Source: Pelagibacteraceae bacterium AG-430-F16 | GTDB taxonomy: Bacteria; Pseudomonadota; Alphaproteobacteria; Pelagibacterales; Pelagibacteraceae | Length of the DNA: 64,000 bases | Assembly: GCA_003213015.1 (NCBI GenBank) | Contig: QCOG01000001.1 | Span: 186,001 to 250,000 of the forward strand | Direction of reading: 5' to 3' | Shown: piece after piece, positions 17,717-27,215 of the stretch | Numbering within the stretch: the stretch's first letter is position 1 | Layout of the letters: each line of letters starts with the position of its first letter | Program-made: the position numbers and the translations under genes | The notes under the pieces: generated by a model | The model's input: the letters and a program-made list of their open reading frames with translations, nothing else | Database searches by the model: none | Told to the model about the DNA's origin: nothing

Positions 17717-18669
17717 AAAAAAAAAATAAAGATCCTATTCAACCTGTAAGTGGAACAGTAGTTCCAAGATTTGCTGGTCCTGGTACTTTTGCACGGTTAC
17801 CAGAGTTAAGGGATGTAGGAAATTGCGATGTAGCAATTGTTGGCATTCCTTTTGATGCGGGCACAAGCTATAGACCAGGAGCAAGATTTGGCCCTCAAAG
17901 CATAAGACAGGCTTCAAGACATTTAAGAACTAATTACCATCCAAATTATGATGTTGAACCATTTAAAGTTCAGCAAGTTGCTGACGCCGGGGATATAACC
18001 TGTAATCCATTTAATATTGATGAGGCAATAAAACAAATAGAAAAAGGTGCTTACGACTTACTTAAAAAAACTGGGAGAATTATAAGCATGGGTGGAGATC
18101 ATACGATAGCATTTCCGCTTTTAAAAGCTATTAATAAAATAAATGGAGGACCTGTAGCACTTGTTCACTTTGATGCGCACTTAGATACATGGGATACTTA
18201 TATGGGTGCCCCTTATACTCATGGAACACCCTTTCGTAGAGCTAGAGAAGAAAATTTATTTTTAGATGATGCATCTATGCATGTCGGTATAAGAGGACCG
18301 CTCTACAGCAGAGATGATCTTAAGAATGATGAAAGTTTTGGATTTAAAACTATTCATTGTGATGAATTTCAAAGTGAGGGAGTTGATAAAATTGTTCAAA
18401 GAATAAGAAAGAGAGTAGGTGATAATCCGTTATATTTATCAATAGATATTGATGTATTAGATCCAGCTTACGCACCAGGCACCGGAACACCAGAAATAGC
18501 CGGCATGACAACTAGAGAAATGGTCAATGTTATTAGAGGATTATCCGGTATGAAATTAATTTCTGCAGATGTTGTTGAGGTTGCGCCGGCCTATGATCAT
18601 GCTGAAGTGACATCATTAGCTGCAGCAACTATAATTTACGAACTTACTAATTTATTTGCAAAAGTTTAG
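17713..18669 (+). CDS. speB: agmatinase-family ureohydrolase
   Basis: A 318-residue manganese ureohydrolase with all metal motifs: GGDHTIAFP, HFDAHLDTWD, and SIDIDVLDPAYAPGTGTPE. It releases urea from a guanidino compound; agmatine to putrescine is the default reading, but guanidinobutyrate or related substrates use the same motifs. The start is GTG at 17713, giving a short N-terminus before the conserved PRFAGPGTFARLPE; a longer TTG-started reading would run inside the preceding membrane-protein frame. An aldehyde dehydrogenase follows 20 bp later, which fits guanidino/polyamine breakdown. Confidence 0.88.
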   Translation: MKKKNKDPIQPVSGTVVPRFAGPGTFARLPELRDVGNCDVAIVGIPFDAGTSYRPGARFGPQSIRQASRHLRTNYHPNYDVEPFKVQQVADAGDITCNPFNIDEAIKQIEKGAYDLLKKTGRIISMGGDHTIAFPLLKAINKINGGPVALVHFDAHLDTWDTYMGAPYTHGTPFRRAREENLFLDDASMHVGIRGPLYSRDDLKNDESFGFKTIHCDEFQSEGVDKIVQRIRKRVGDNPLYLSIDIDVLDPAYAPGTGTPEIAGMTTREMVNVIRGLSGMKLISADVVEVAPAYDHAEVTSLAAATIIYELTNLFAKV

Positions 18670-18689
18670 AGAATAGCTAATTTCTTATC

Positions 18690-20126
18690 ATGCTAAACAA
18701 AAAAAATTTTTATATAAACGGTAAATGGGTCAAACCTGATAGTCAAAAAGAAATCAAAGTAATTAACCCTGCCAATGAAGATGTTTGTGCTTTAATTACT
18801 TTAGGAAACAAAAAAGATATTCATACTGCTGTTTCCGCAGCAAAAGAAGCATTTAAATTATGGGGATATTCTCCAAAGGAAGACAGGATTGGTTATTTAG
18901 AAAAATTATACACTTTATATAAACAAAGGTGGGATGATTTTACTAATGCAATCGTCTTAGAGATGGGAGCTCCTAAAGAATTTGCATCGAAACTACAGGT
19001 AGGTGCTGGAGCAGCTCATATTAAATCATTCATAAAATATTTAAAAGAATTTAATTTTGATAAGCCTCTAAATGATCACTTAGCAAATCAAAGAATTATT
19101 TATGAGCCTAAAGGTGTATGTGCACTTATAACTCCATGGAACTGGCCAATGAATCAAGTTTGTTTAAAGGTTATTCCTGCACTTGCATCAGGTTGTACCA
19201 TGGTTTTAAAACCATCAGAGATAGCTCCATTATCCTCAATGATACTAGCTGAAATAATTGATGAAGTACAATTTCCTAAGGGTGTTTTCAATTTAGTAAA
19301 TGGAGATGGAGCAATAACTGGAGAAACACTAAGTAAACATCCAGATATTGATATGATTTCTTTTACCGGGTCAACAAGGGCAGGTGCATTAATTTCACAA
19401 AATGCTGCTAAAGATTTTAAAAGAATTAGCCTTGAATTAGGTGGTAAAGGAGCAAATATAATTTTCAAAGACGCTAAACCTGATGCTGTTGAAAAAGGAG
19501 CATCAAGATGTTTTAAAAATTCAGGACAGTCATGCAATGCTCCTACAAGAATGCTGGTTGAAAAAACAATTTATAACGAGACAATTGAAAAAGTAAAAAA
19601 ATTTACATTAGATTTAAAAGTTGATCATCCTTCAAAAGAAGGAAATCATATTGGACCTGTTGTTTCAGATCAACAATTTAAAAAAGTTCAAACACTTATT
19701 CAAAAGGGTTTAGATGAGGGAGCTAAATTAATAGCTGGTGGCATTGGTAAACCTGAAGGTTTTAAAAAAGGTTATTATGTAAAACCAACAGTATTCGCAG
19801 ATGTAAATAATAAAATGGAGATTGCAAGAACGGAAATATTTGGACCTGTTTTATCAATAATACCTTTTGAAAATGAAGAAGAAGCTGTAGAAATTGCTAA
19901 TGATACAGATTACGGATTAGCTAATTATATTCAAACTCAGGATAAGGAAAAAGCAAATAGAGTTGCAAGAAAGTTAAGATCTGGAATGGTTGACATTAAT
20001 GGAGCTGGTCTCGCTGTTGATTCTCCTTTTGGAGGGTTCAAACACTCTGGTATAGGCCGTGAAGCTGGAAAAGAGGGTTTATTGGAATTTTTAGAAGTTA
20101 AATCAGTTGGTGGTTGGGCTAATTAA
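18690..20126 (+). CDS. NAD(P)-dependent aldehyde dehydrogenase
   Basis: A 478-residue ALDH-superfamily enzyme. Visible motifs: TPWNWPMNQ, the NAD-binding SFTGSTRAG, the general-base Glu in SLELGGKGANI (near residue 250) and the catalytic Cys in NSGQSCNAPTRM (near 283). It oxidises an aldehyde to the acid. Its position behind the ureohydrolase suggests an aminoaldehyde such as 4-aminobutanal or a guanidino-aldehyde as substrate, but sequence alone does not settle this. Its end overlaps the convergent deacetylase gene by 8 bp. Confidence 0.9.
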   Translation: MLNKKNFYINGKWVKPDSQKEIKVINPANEDVCALITLGNKKDIHTAVSAAKEAFKLWGYSPKEDRIGYLEKLYTLYKQRWDDFTNAIVLEMGAPKEFASKLQVGAGAAHIKSFIKYLKEFNFDKPLNDHLANQRIIYEPKGVCALITPWNWPMNQVCLKVIPALASGCTMVLKPSEIAPLSSMILAEIIDEVQFPKGVFNLVNGDGAITGETLSKHPDIDMISFTGSTRAGALISQNAAKDFKRISLELGGKGANIIFKDAKPDAVEKGASRCFKNSGQSCNAPTRMLVEKTIYNETIEKVKKFTLDLKVDHPSKEGNHIGPVVSDQQFKKVQTLIQKGLDEGAKLIAGGIGKPEGFKKGYYVKPTVFADVNNKMEIARTEIFGPVLSIIPFENEEEAVEIANDTDYGLANYIQTQDKEKANRVARKLRSGMVDINGAGLAVDSPFGGFKHSGIGREAGKEGLLEFLEVKSVGGWAN

Positions 20127-21309
20127 ATTTTGATTTTTCTTTAATACCATCTAAAAATTTAAGACATTTTTTTAATTCTTCTAACTTAATAAATTCATCA
20201 ACTTTGTGCGCTTGTTCAATTGATCCAGGTCCACAAACAACTGTGCTAATTCCAATTTCTTGAAAAAGACCTGCCTCTGTTCCAAAGGAAACGACTTCAC
20301 GAGAATTGTCACCAGTAATACTCGAAACTAGTTCACATGCCTCAGAATTTTTTTCTCTATTAAATCCTATAATTTCTCCAATTACTTCTTTTTCTATTTT
20401 AGATTTTGGATACACCATTTGCATTTCCGGTAGCAGCTCTTTTTTTACATATTCATCTATTTCATTGTTAACAAATATTCCATCTTCTTTTACAACTGGT
20501 CTTAATTCCCAATCGACTTTACATTTGTCAGCTATAACATTTCTTGCAATTCCACCTGAAATACCACCAATTTGTAAAGTAGTATATGGTGGGTTAAATA
20601 CAGAATCTTTAGGTTTTCTTTTTTTTAAAACTTCTCTTAACTGCATAAGTTTTTGAATAAATTTTGAGGCATATTCGACAGCATTAACTCCTTTATCAGG
20701 TTGTGAACCATGACCAGCAAGACCATGAAAATGTGTTGTGTATTCATAACATCCCTTATGAGCATCTATAATTTTCATATTAGTCGGCTCACCAACAATA
20801 CATAAAGAATCTTTTATATTTCTTTTTTTTAATTCATTTATTAAAAGAGGCGCTCCCTGGCATGCTGTTTCCTCATCAAAAGTAAAAGAAAAGTGGATAT
20901 CTCGATCTAAGTTTTCGGAGGAAAATATTGGTACATAGGCCAACACACATGCTAAAAAACCTTTCATGTCACATGATCCTCGCCCAAAAAGTTTTCCACC
21001 TTTAATTGTTGCCTTAAAAGGGTCTGTGGACCAACTTTTTGTTACGGGCACTACATCGGTATGACCCGAAAAAATAATTGATTTTTTTCCATTTTTTTTT
21101 TTTGATTTTAATGTTGAAAATAAGTTCACTCTTTTTTTATCGTTATCAAACACTTTGAATGATGATGCCCCAACATTACCTAAAATTTTTTCACAATAAT
21201 CTATTATTGAATTATTATCTTCTCCTGAAATAGTTTTAAATCCTATCAAATCAGATAGGATTTTTACTGAATCATTATATAATTTATCTGAATTATTTTC
21301 TGTACTCAT
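20119..21309 (-). CDS. argE: acetylornithine deacetylase-like M20 amidohydrolase
   Basis: A 396-residue M20-family di-zinc hydrolase. Metal and catalytic motifs: SGHTDVVP (His, Asp), GRGSCDMKG (bridging Asp), TFDEETACQGA (Glu pair), GEPTN and a late GPGSIEQAHKVDE (His). It removes acetyl from N-acetyl-ornithine in classical ArgE; other N-acyl amino acids are possible. Given the EutD-like and ureohydrolase genes in the region, a catabolic deacetylation role is conceivable. It diverges from csaA across only 27 bp. Confidence 0.87.
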   Translation of the reverse strand: MSTENNSDKLYNDSVKILSDLIGFKTISGEDNNSIIDYCEKILGNVGASSFKVFDNDKKRVNLFSTLKSKKKNGKKSIIFSGHTDVVPVTKSWSTDPFKATIKGGKLFGRGSCDMKGFLACVLAYVPIFSSENLDRDIHFSFTFDEETACQGAPLLINELKKRNIKDSLCIVGEPTNMKIIDAHKGCYEYTTHFHGLAGHGSQPDKGVNAVEYASKFIQKLMQLREVLKKRKPKDSVFNPPYTTLQIGGISGGIARNVIADKCKVDWELRPVVKEDGIFVNNEIDEYVKKELLPEMQMVYPKSKIEKEVIGEIIGFNREKNSEACELVSSITGDNSREVVSFGTEAGLFQEIGISTVVCGPGSIEQAHKVDEFIKLEELKKCLKFLDGIKEKSKFN

Positions 21310-21336
21310 TCGTAAAAAGAATTATATATTAATTCC

Positions 21337-21678
21337 ATGAAAGAACAAATATCCTATGAACAATTTGACAAGATAGATTTAAGAATCGGCACCGTAATTT
21401 CAGTCGAAAAAAATGAAAAAGCTCGAAAACCTTCACTAGTAGTAAAGGTTGATTTTGGAAAAGAAATAGGCATTAAACAATCTTCTGCCCAAATTACATA
21501 TTATTATAATGAGGAAAATTTGAAGAATAAACAAGTTATTGGTGTCTGTAATTTTGCAGAAAAAAATATTGCAGGAGTTATCTCCCAGGTTTTAATACTT
21601 GGCGCAATAGACCGTGAGGGAAAAGTTGTATTACTTCACCCTTCTCAGAAAACTGAAGATGGGTTACCGATAGCTTAA
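21337..21678 (+). CDS. csaA: CsaA-like tRNA-binding-fold protein
   Basis: A 113-residue single-domain OB-fold protein. The signature IDLRIGTVISVEKNEKARKP (residues ~12-31) and the second half VIGVCNFAEKNIAGVISQVLILG match the tRNA-binding domain family (Arc1p/TRBP111/CsaA). CsaA proteins have been described as export-related chaperones in Bacillus; the homologous fold binds the outside corner of tRNA. The gene stands alone on this strand, 91 bp upstream of acnA. Confidence 0.85.
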   Translation: MKEQISYEQFDKIDLRIGTVISVEKNEKARKPSLVVKVDFGKEIGIKQSSAQITYYYNEENLKNKQVIGVCNFAEKNIAGVISQVLILGAIDREGKVVLLHPSQKTEDGLPIA

Positions 21679-21769
21679 TTTGCTAGTAAATTTGCGACAA
21701 ATGATAAATTTATTTAATTATTTTATTATGTTATGTCAGCTTACTTTTTACTCAAAAAAATAATTTGAT

Positions 21770-24439
21770 ATGAAACCAGGAAATAAAAATTCTTATAATT
21801 CACTTACCTCGATTAACATTAATGAAAAAGAATACAATTATTTTTCTTTAAAAATTGCAGAACAGAATGGTTTAAAAGGTATAGATAAACTACCAAAATC
21901 ACTGAAAGTTTTATTAGAAAATTTACTACGATATGAAGACGGTAAGATAGTCACCAAAGATCAAATTCTTGCCTTGCAAAAATGGCTAAAAGATAAAAAA
22001 TCCGACACAGAAATTGCTTACAGGCCCGCTAGAATTCTATTACAAGATTATACAGGAATACCCGCAGTTGCAGACTTGGCTGCTATGCGAGAAGCTGTTA
22101 AGGAAAAAAATAAGGATCCACAAATAATCAATCCATTGTCTTCTGTTGATTTGGTAATCGACCATTCAGTGCAAGTTGATAAGTTTTCAACGCCAGACTC
22201 ATTAAAAAAGAATGTTGAAATCGAATTCCAGAGAAATGCTGAGAGATATTCTTTTTTGAAATGGGGACAACACGCTTTTGATAATTTCAGAATAGTTCCA
22301 CCAGGGACTGGTATATGCCATCAAGTTAATCTTGAGTATCTTTCTAAAGTAGTATGGAAAGAAAAATTCGAAAACAAAGATTATATTTTTCCAGATACTT
22401 TAGTTGGAACTGATAGCCATACTACCATGGTGAATGGTTTGTCTGTTCTTGGATGGGGAGTAGGAGGTATAGAAGCTGAAGCCGGCATGCTCGGGCAACC
22501 GATCTCCATGTTAATACCTGAAGTAATTGGTTTTGAGATAACAAATAAGCTTCCCGAGGGTACAACCGCAACTGACCTAGTTTTGACAGTTGTTAAAATG
22601 TTAAGGGATAAAGGTGTTGTTGGAAAGTTTGTTGAATTTTATGGGGAGGGACTCAAAAATTTAACTCTAGCTGATAGAGCAACTATAGCTAATATGGCAC
22701 CAGAGTACGGAGCAACGTGTGGTTTTTTCCCAATTGATGAAGAGACTTTAAAATATCTAGAGTTCTCTGGTAGAGATAAAAATCAAGTAGAAATAGTCAA
22801 AAGATATGCACAAGAGCAAGGTTTATGGGTAAGTGACGATATAATTTTTACTGATACTCTAAAATTGGACATGTCTACAGTAGTTCCAACAATTTCTGGG
22901 CCTAAAAGACCTCAAGATAAAGTTTTATTAACAGAAGCTTCTAAAAATTTTGATTTGAATTTTAAAAATATTACAAAAAGGGAAGCTTTTTCAACTTCAA
23001 AAGTTGACGGAACAGATTATGAAATTAAAGATGGTTCTATTTTAATAGCTGCAATAACCTCATGCACAAATACATCAAATCCCAATGTATTAATTGGGGC
23101 AGGTTTGTTAGCTAAGAAAGCTTGTGATCTTGGATTAACAACAAAGCCGTGGGTAAAAACTTCTCTTGCGCCAGGATCTCAAGTAGTTACTGATTATTTA
23201 GCAAAGGCTGGTTTAAACGTTTATTTAGATAAATTAGGTTTTAATCTTGTTGGTTACGGTTGCACAACTTGTATTGGTAATTCTGGTCCATTACCAGAAA
23301 ATATATCTTCAGCTGTTCAAAAAAATAATATTTATGCCGTTTCAGTATTATCTGGTAATAGAAATTTTGAAGGAAGGATCTCTCCACTGATTAAAGCTAA
23401 TTATTTGGCATCACCACCCCTAGTAGTAGCTTATGCATTAGCTGGACATATGAAATTTGATTTTTATAAAGATTCGTTGGGAAAATCTAAAGATGGAAAA
23501 GATATTTTCTTGAAAGATATATGGCCATCTAATAAAGAAATTGAAGATACATTAAGTAATTCTCTAAATGCGGAAATGTTTATTAACAGATATTCAAATG
23601 TATCTAAAGGACCATCACAATGGCAAAATATTAAAACAAAAGAAAGCAGCATTTATGAATGGGATGCCAACTCAACTTACGTAAAAAAACCTCCATTTTT
23701 TGACAATCTTAAAGATAGTCCAGATGGATTTAAAGATATTATCAATGCAAGACCTTTATTAATATTGGGTGATATGGTTACAACAGACCATATTTCACCA
23801 GCTGGCTCAATTCAAAAAGAGAGTCCTACAGGCGATTATTTTATGAAAAATCAAGTTTTGCAAAAAGATTTTAATTCCTACGGGTCTAGGAGAGGTAATC
23901 ATGAGGTAATGATGAGAGGAACTTTTGCAAATATTAGAATTAGAAATGAGATGGCACCAGGAACTGAGGGAGGATTTACTAAATTATATCCTGAAGAAAA
24001 AGTAATGCCAGTTTTTGAAGCAGTAGAGGAGTATAAAAAAAGAAAAACTGATTTAATAGTCATTGGTGGTAAAGAATATGGAACGGGCTCTTCAAGGGAC
24101 TGGGCAGCTAAGGGGACAAAACTTCTAGGGGTAAAATCTGTATTTGCTGAAAGTTTTGAGAGAATTCATAGATCAAATTTAATTGGGATGGGAATATTAC
24201 CATTACAATTCGTAGATAGCATGGACAGAAAAAAATTAAGACTTACTGGTTCGGAAATAATTACAGTCAGTGGAATAGAAAAAGGATTAAATCCTGGAGA
24301 TAAATTATCTGTCGAATTTAAATATCAAAATGGAGAAATAAAAAAGATTAAAATGCTGTGCAGAATAGATACAAATAACGAGCTAGAATATTATAAACAC
24401 GGCGGGATACTTCAATTCGTTCTAAGAAATACAATCTAA
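21770..24439 (+). CDS. acnA: aconitate hydratase A
   Basis: An 889-residue AcnA/IRP-type aconitase that isomerises citrate to isocitrate. The three 4Fe-4S cysteines are in ITSCTNTSNP and YGCTTCIGNSGPL, and substrate-binding features include TDSHTTMVNGL, the swivelling-domain start LGDMVTTDHISPAG, and SSRDWAAKG. The 92-bp upstream gap is AT-rich and must hold the promoter; no clear consensus stands out. The stop is followed 2 bp later by the YfgM-like gene, so a respiratory enzyme and an envelope-assembly pair may be co-transcribed. Confidence 0.95.
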   Translation: MKPGNKNSYNSLTSININEKEYNYFSLKIAEQNGLKGIDKLPKSLKVLLENLLRYEDGKIVTKDQILALQKWLKDKKSDTEIAYRPARILLQDYTGIPAVADLAAMREAVKEKNKDPQIINPLSSVDLVIDHSVQVDKFSTPDSLKKNVEIEFQRNAERYSFLKWGQHAFDNFRIVPPGTGICHQVNLEYLSKVVWKEKFENKDYIFPDTLVGTDSHTTMVNGLSVLGWGVGGIEAEAGMLGQPISMLIPEVIGFEITNKLPEGTTATDLVLTVVKMLRDKGVVGKFVEFYGEGLKNLTLADRATIANMAPEYGATCGFFPIDEETLKYLEFSGRDKNQVEIVKRYAQEQGLWVSDDIIFTDTLKLDMSTVVPTISGPKRPQDKVLLTEASKNFDLNFKNITKREAFSTSKVDGTDYEIKDGSILIAAITSCTNTSNPNVLIGAGLLAKKACDLGLTTKPWVKTSLAPGSQVVTDYLAKAGLNVYLDKLGFNLVGYGCTTCIGNSGPLPENISSAVQKNNIYAVSVLSGNRNFEGRISPLIKANYLASPPLVVAYALAGHMKFDFYKDSLGKSKDGKDIFLKDIWPSNKEIEDTLSNSLNAEMFINRYSNVSKGPSQWQNIKTKESSIYEWDANSTYVKKPPFFDNLKDSPDGFKDIINARPLLILGDMVTTDHISPAGSIQKESPTGDYFMKNQVLQKDFNSYGSRRGNHEVMMRGTFANIRIRNEMAPGTEGGFTKLYPEEKVMPVFEAVEEYKKRKTDLIVIGGKEYGTGSSRDWAAKGTKLLGVKSVFAESFERIHRSNLIGMGILPLQFVDSMDRKKLRLTGSEIITVSGIEKGLNPGDKLSVEFKYQNGEIKKIKMLCRIDTNNELEYYKHGGILQFVLRNTI

Positions 24440-24441
24440 CA

Positions 24442-25083
24442 ATGTCTGAAGATATAGAAATCATTAATCAAAACACAAGAATTGAAAAAATTAAAAATTT
24501 TTTTTCTAGTAACTATAAAAAATTAATAGGTTCATTAGCATTAATATTATTTGTACTATTTTCATATTTTGGTTATCAAGAATATAAAAAAAATTTAAAA
24601 CTAGGGGTTGCTGAAATTTATAATCAAATTGTTTTGAAAGAAATAACAGTTGAAAACACTGATGATATTGAACAATTAGTAAAAATTATAGAAGAAAAAG
24701 ACCCAATTTATTCAGCTTTGTCATTATATTATATACTAGAAAATGATTTAGTTAACGATCAAAATAAAATTAACAATTTTTTTGACTTGGTAATAAAATC
24801 TCAGAAAGAAAAGGAAATTGAAAATCTAATTATTTATAAAAAAGCTATGTACAATGCAGAAATAATTTCAGAAAATGACCTTCTTGACATATTAAATCCT
24901 ATACTTAAATCAGAAAGTGTATGGAAAGCTCACGCGTTACTTCTAATGGCGGATTATTTTGAGCATAATAATAATTTGATAAAGTCAAAAGATTTTCTAA
25001 AAGAGATAACTAATTCTGAATCCGTTAATAATGAAATCAAAACTGAAGCTGAAAGGCGTCTAAAGAGGAAGTTCGGTGATTAA
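24442..25083 (+). CDS. YfgM-like membrane-anchored TPR protein
   Basis: A 213-residue protein: a cytoplasmic N-terminus of about 30 residues, one membrane helix (residues ~31-47, LIGSLALILFVLFSYFGYQ), then a helical TPR-like periplasmic domain. This layout and its place directly before bamB match YfgM, which in E. coli works as an ancillary periplasmic chaperone component next to the Sec translocon. The end overlaps the GTG start of bamB by 8 bp. Sequence conservation is low, so the assignment rests mostly on layout and neighbour. Confidence 0.75.
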   Translation: MSEDIEIINQNTRIEKIKNFFSSNYKKLIGSLALILFVLFSYFGYQEYKKNLKLGVAEIYNQIVLKEITVENTDDIEQLVKIIEEKDPIYSALSLYYILENDLVNDQNKINNFFDLVIKSQKEKEIENLIIYKKAMYNAEIISENDLLDILNPILKSESVWKAHALLLMADYFEHNNNLIKSKDFLKEITNSESVNNEIKTEAERRLKRKFGD

Positions 25084-26371
25084 AATCTATTTTTTATTTA
25101 TCGTTTTTTCATTACTTCTTGGCTGCTCGTTTAATCCTAATTCAAAATTTTGGACAAAAGAAAAAAAAATTTTAGTTGATAAAAGTTCAACAACGATATT
25201 ATTAAAGAGTAAAAAACAAACATTAAATGAATTTAACCAGAATTTTAAGATTACAATTCCAAAAAATTTAAAGGTATATGCCGATCAGAAATTAAATAAT
25301 GATGGCTTTATAAACTTTGATGCGAACCTTGAAAAAATGTCCAAGTATAATTTTAAAACAATAAAATCCTTTTCAAATTTTGAACCTGAAATATTGATAG
25401 ATAAAGATCATCTGTTTTACTTTGACAACACTGGATCAATAATTAAATTTGATAATAACTCAAATATAGTTTGGAAACAAAATCACTACTCAAAGCAAGA
25501 TAAAAAGTTACAACCAATTTTATTTTTTGGCAAAAGCCAAGAAGACCTGTTTATTGCAGATAGTGTAGCAAATTATTATGTAATTAATCAAAATACGGGA
25601 GTTCTCAAGTGGAAGAAAAAACATTCTTCATCATTTAATTCTCAAATAAAAATTTTTGAGAACAAAGCTTTAGTAATTGATATGGAAAATCAGTTGAGAT
25701 GTTTTTCTTTAGAAACTGGTGAACTCTTATGGTCTGTAAAAACTCAACAATCACTATTAAGATCTCAAAAAAAACAATCTTTAATTCTTAAAGATGATAA
25801 AGTATATTTCACTAATTCTATAGGAGATGTTACTGCTGTAAATACTTCAAATGGAAATATAGTTTGGCAAGCGCCAACCCAATCAAATATTTCCTTTGGA
25901 AGTACTTTTTTTCTAAAGTTGTCGGATATTGTATCCGACGAAACTTCAATTTTTTTTTCAGATAACAATGATCAATTTTACTCTCTAGATTTATTAACAG
26001 GTTCAATTAACTGGAAGCAAGATTTTAGCTCAGATATTAGGCCAGCGTTAATTGATGATTACTTGATTACAATTTCAGACAATGGCTTGCTTATAATTAT
26101 GAATAAAAAAACTGGGCAGATAATAAGAATTAACGATTTGTATAAAAATATTAAAGATAAAAGAAAAAAAGATTTTCAACCTATAGGTTTTGTTGTGGGT
26201 AAATCTTATATTTACCTCTCGACAAAAAATGGAAGAATTATGGTTATAAATTTTAAAGAGGGCAAGATTGAAAAAATAGTTAAATTAGATAATAACAAAA
26301 TTCAAAGACCTGTTTATTTTAATAGGAGCTTATACATTGCAAAAGATAATTCGATAATAAGATTAAATTAA
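25076..26371 (+). CDS. bamB: outer-membrane assembly lipoprotein BamB-like beta-propeller
   Basis: A 431-residue lipoprotein: signal peptide with lipobox LLGC (Cys17), then repeated PQQ-type beta-propeller blades with the marker pattern G-x-x-x-W (for example NTGVLKWKKKH, ETGELLWSVK, SNGNIVWQAP, LTGSINWKQD). BamB helps deliver outer-membrane proteins to BamA. The start is GTG at 25076, overlapping the YfgM-like gene. The gene der, the usual bamB neighbour, is absent here; a cupin gene begins on the last base of the stop codon instead. Confidence 0.85.
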   Translation: MIKIYFLFIVFSLLLGCSFNPNSKFWTKEKKILVDKSSTTILLKSKKQTLNEFNQNFKITIPKNLKVYADQKLNNDGFINFDANLEKMSKYNFKTIKSFSNFEPEILIDKDHLFYFDNTGSIIKFDNNSNIVWKQNHYSKQDKKLQPILFFGKSQEDLFIADSVANYYVINQNTGVLKWKKKHSSSFNSQIKIFENKALVIDMENQLRCFSLETGELLWSVKTQQSLLRSQKKQSLILKDDKVYFTNSIGDVTAVNTSNGNIVWQAPTQSNISFGSTFFLKLSDIVSDETSIFFSDNNDQFYSLDLLTGSINWKQDFSSDIRPALIDDYLITISDNGLLIIMNKKTGQIIRINDLYKNIKDKRKKDFQPIGFVVGKSYIYLSTKNGRIMVINFKEGKIEKIVKLDNNKIQRPVYFNRSLYIAKDNSIIRLN

Positions 26372-26799
26372 TGCTTCTTAAGATTCTTGAAAAATTAGGT
26401 AGAAAAAAAATTGTCTTAGATAGGGGACCCTCTCATCCTGAGTATGAAAAAGCTAAACCTTGGATGAATAGATATTATTTAATTTTTAGACATAGACCTA
26501 AGTGGTTTCCATTTAATATTTTGATACACGAAATGTTAGATGATGATCATGGGGAAGGTGTTCATAATCATCCGTTCCCGTTTATGACAATAATACTTAG
26601 GGATGGATATTTCGAAACTCTAAAAAGTGGAAGATATTGGAGACCAGCTGGTTATATTGGTTTTAGATCTGCAAACACACATCATAGGATTGATATAAAG
26701 CCAGGAACGAAACCACTTACCATATTTATAGCAGGACCTTATGGATTGAGAAAAGGACCAAGATCAGAATATGGAATTGATTTTAAAACTAAAAAATGA
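26371..26799 (+). CDS. small cupin-fold protein
   Basis: A 142-residue protein with a cupin-like metal site: D-D-H-G-x-G-V-H-N-H-P-F (residues ~54-65) as motif 1, a glycine-rich turn (LRDGYFE), and a late SANTHHRID (residues ~107-115) as motif 2. The His cluster suggests a bound metal. Function is unknown; it overlaps bamB by one base and the YjbQ gene by 4 bp, so all three are probably made from one mRNA. Confidence 0.65.
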   Translation: MLLKILEKLGRKKIVLDRGPSHPEYEKAKPWMNRYYLIFRHRPKWFPFNILIHEMLDDDHGEGVHNHPFPFMTIILRDGYFETLKSGRYWRPAGYIGFRSANTHHRIDIKPGTKPLTIFIAGPYGLRKGPRSEYGIDFKTKK

Positions 26800-27215
26800 A
26801 GCAAAAGTTTTTTGAACTAAAACTAAAAACAAACGGTCAAAAATTATATAATTTTACAGATCAAACTATAAGTTGGATCAATGAAAATTCTTTTAATGAT
26901 GGAATTTTAAATTTAAGTATCCAACACACAAGTGCATCCTTAATTGTTCAAGAAAATGCTGATCCCGACGTACAAACAGATTTAATAAATTATTTCGATA
27001 AACTAGTTCCTATGGACGAAAGATCTTATATTCATAATTCAGAGGGAAAAGATGATATGCCTGCTCATATTAAATCTGCTCTAACCAATAATCAAATTTC
27101 TTTAAGTGTAAAAAAAAAAGAACTATTACTTGGAACATGGCAAGGAATTTATTTGTTTGAGCACAGGATTGAAAGTCAGGTGAGAAAAATTATCCACCAT
27201 TTTATAGGTGATTAG
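26796..27215 (+). CDS. YjbQ-family protein (UPF0047)
   Basis: A 139-residue single-domain protein with the family signature LSIQHTSASLIVQENADPDVQ (split here across residues ~42-62), a PAHIKSAL His segment and the C-terminal LGTWQGIYLFEHR. Members of UPF0047 have been reported to show weak thiamin-phosphate synthase activity, but their real job is unsettled. That is of some interest here because thiamin-precursor uptake (thiV) lies in the same window, though far away. It overlaps the convergent gene at 27212 by 4 bp. Confidence 0.85.
   Translation: MKQKFFELKLKTNGQKLYNFTDQTISWINENSFNDGILNLSIQHTSASLIVQENADPDVQTDLINYFDKLVPMDERSYIHNSEGKDDMPAHIKSALTNNQISLSVKKKELLLGTWQGIYLFEHRIESQVRKIIHHFIGD

Noticed and set aside
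21679..21769. Consensus promoter before acnA
   Set aside because: TTGCGA and AT-rich -10-like hexamers exist, but none pairs well enough to stand out from the AT-rich background.
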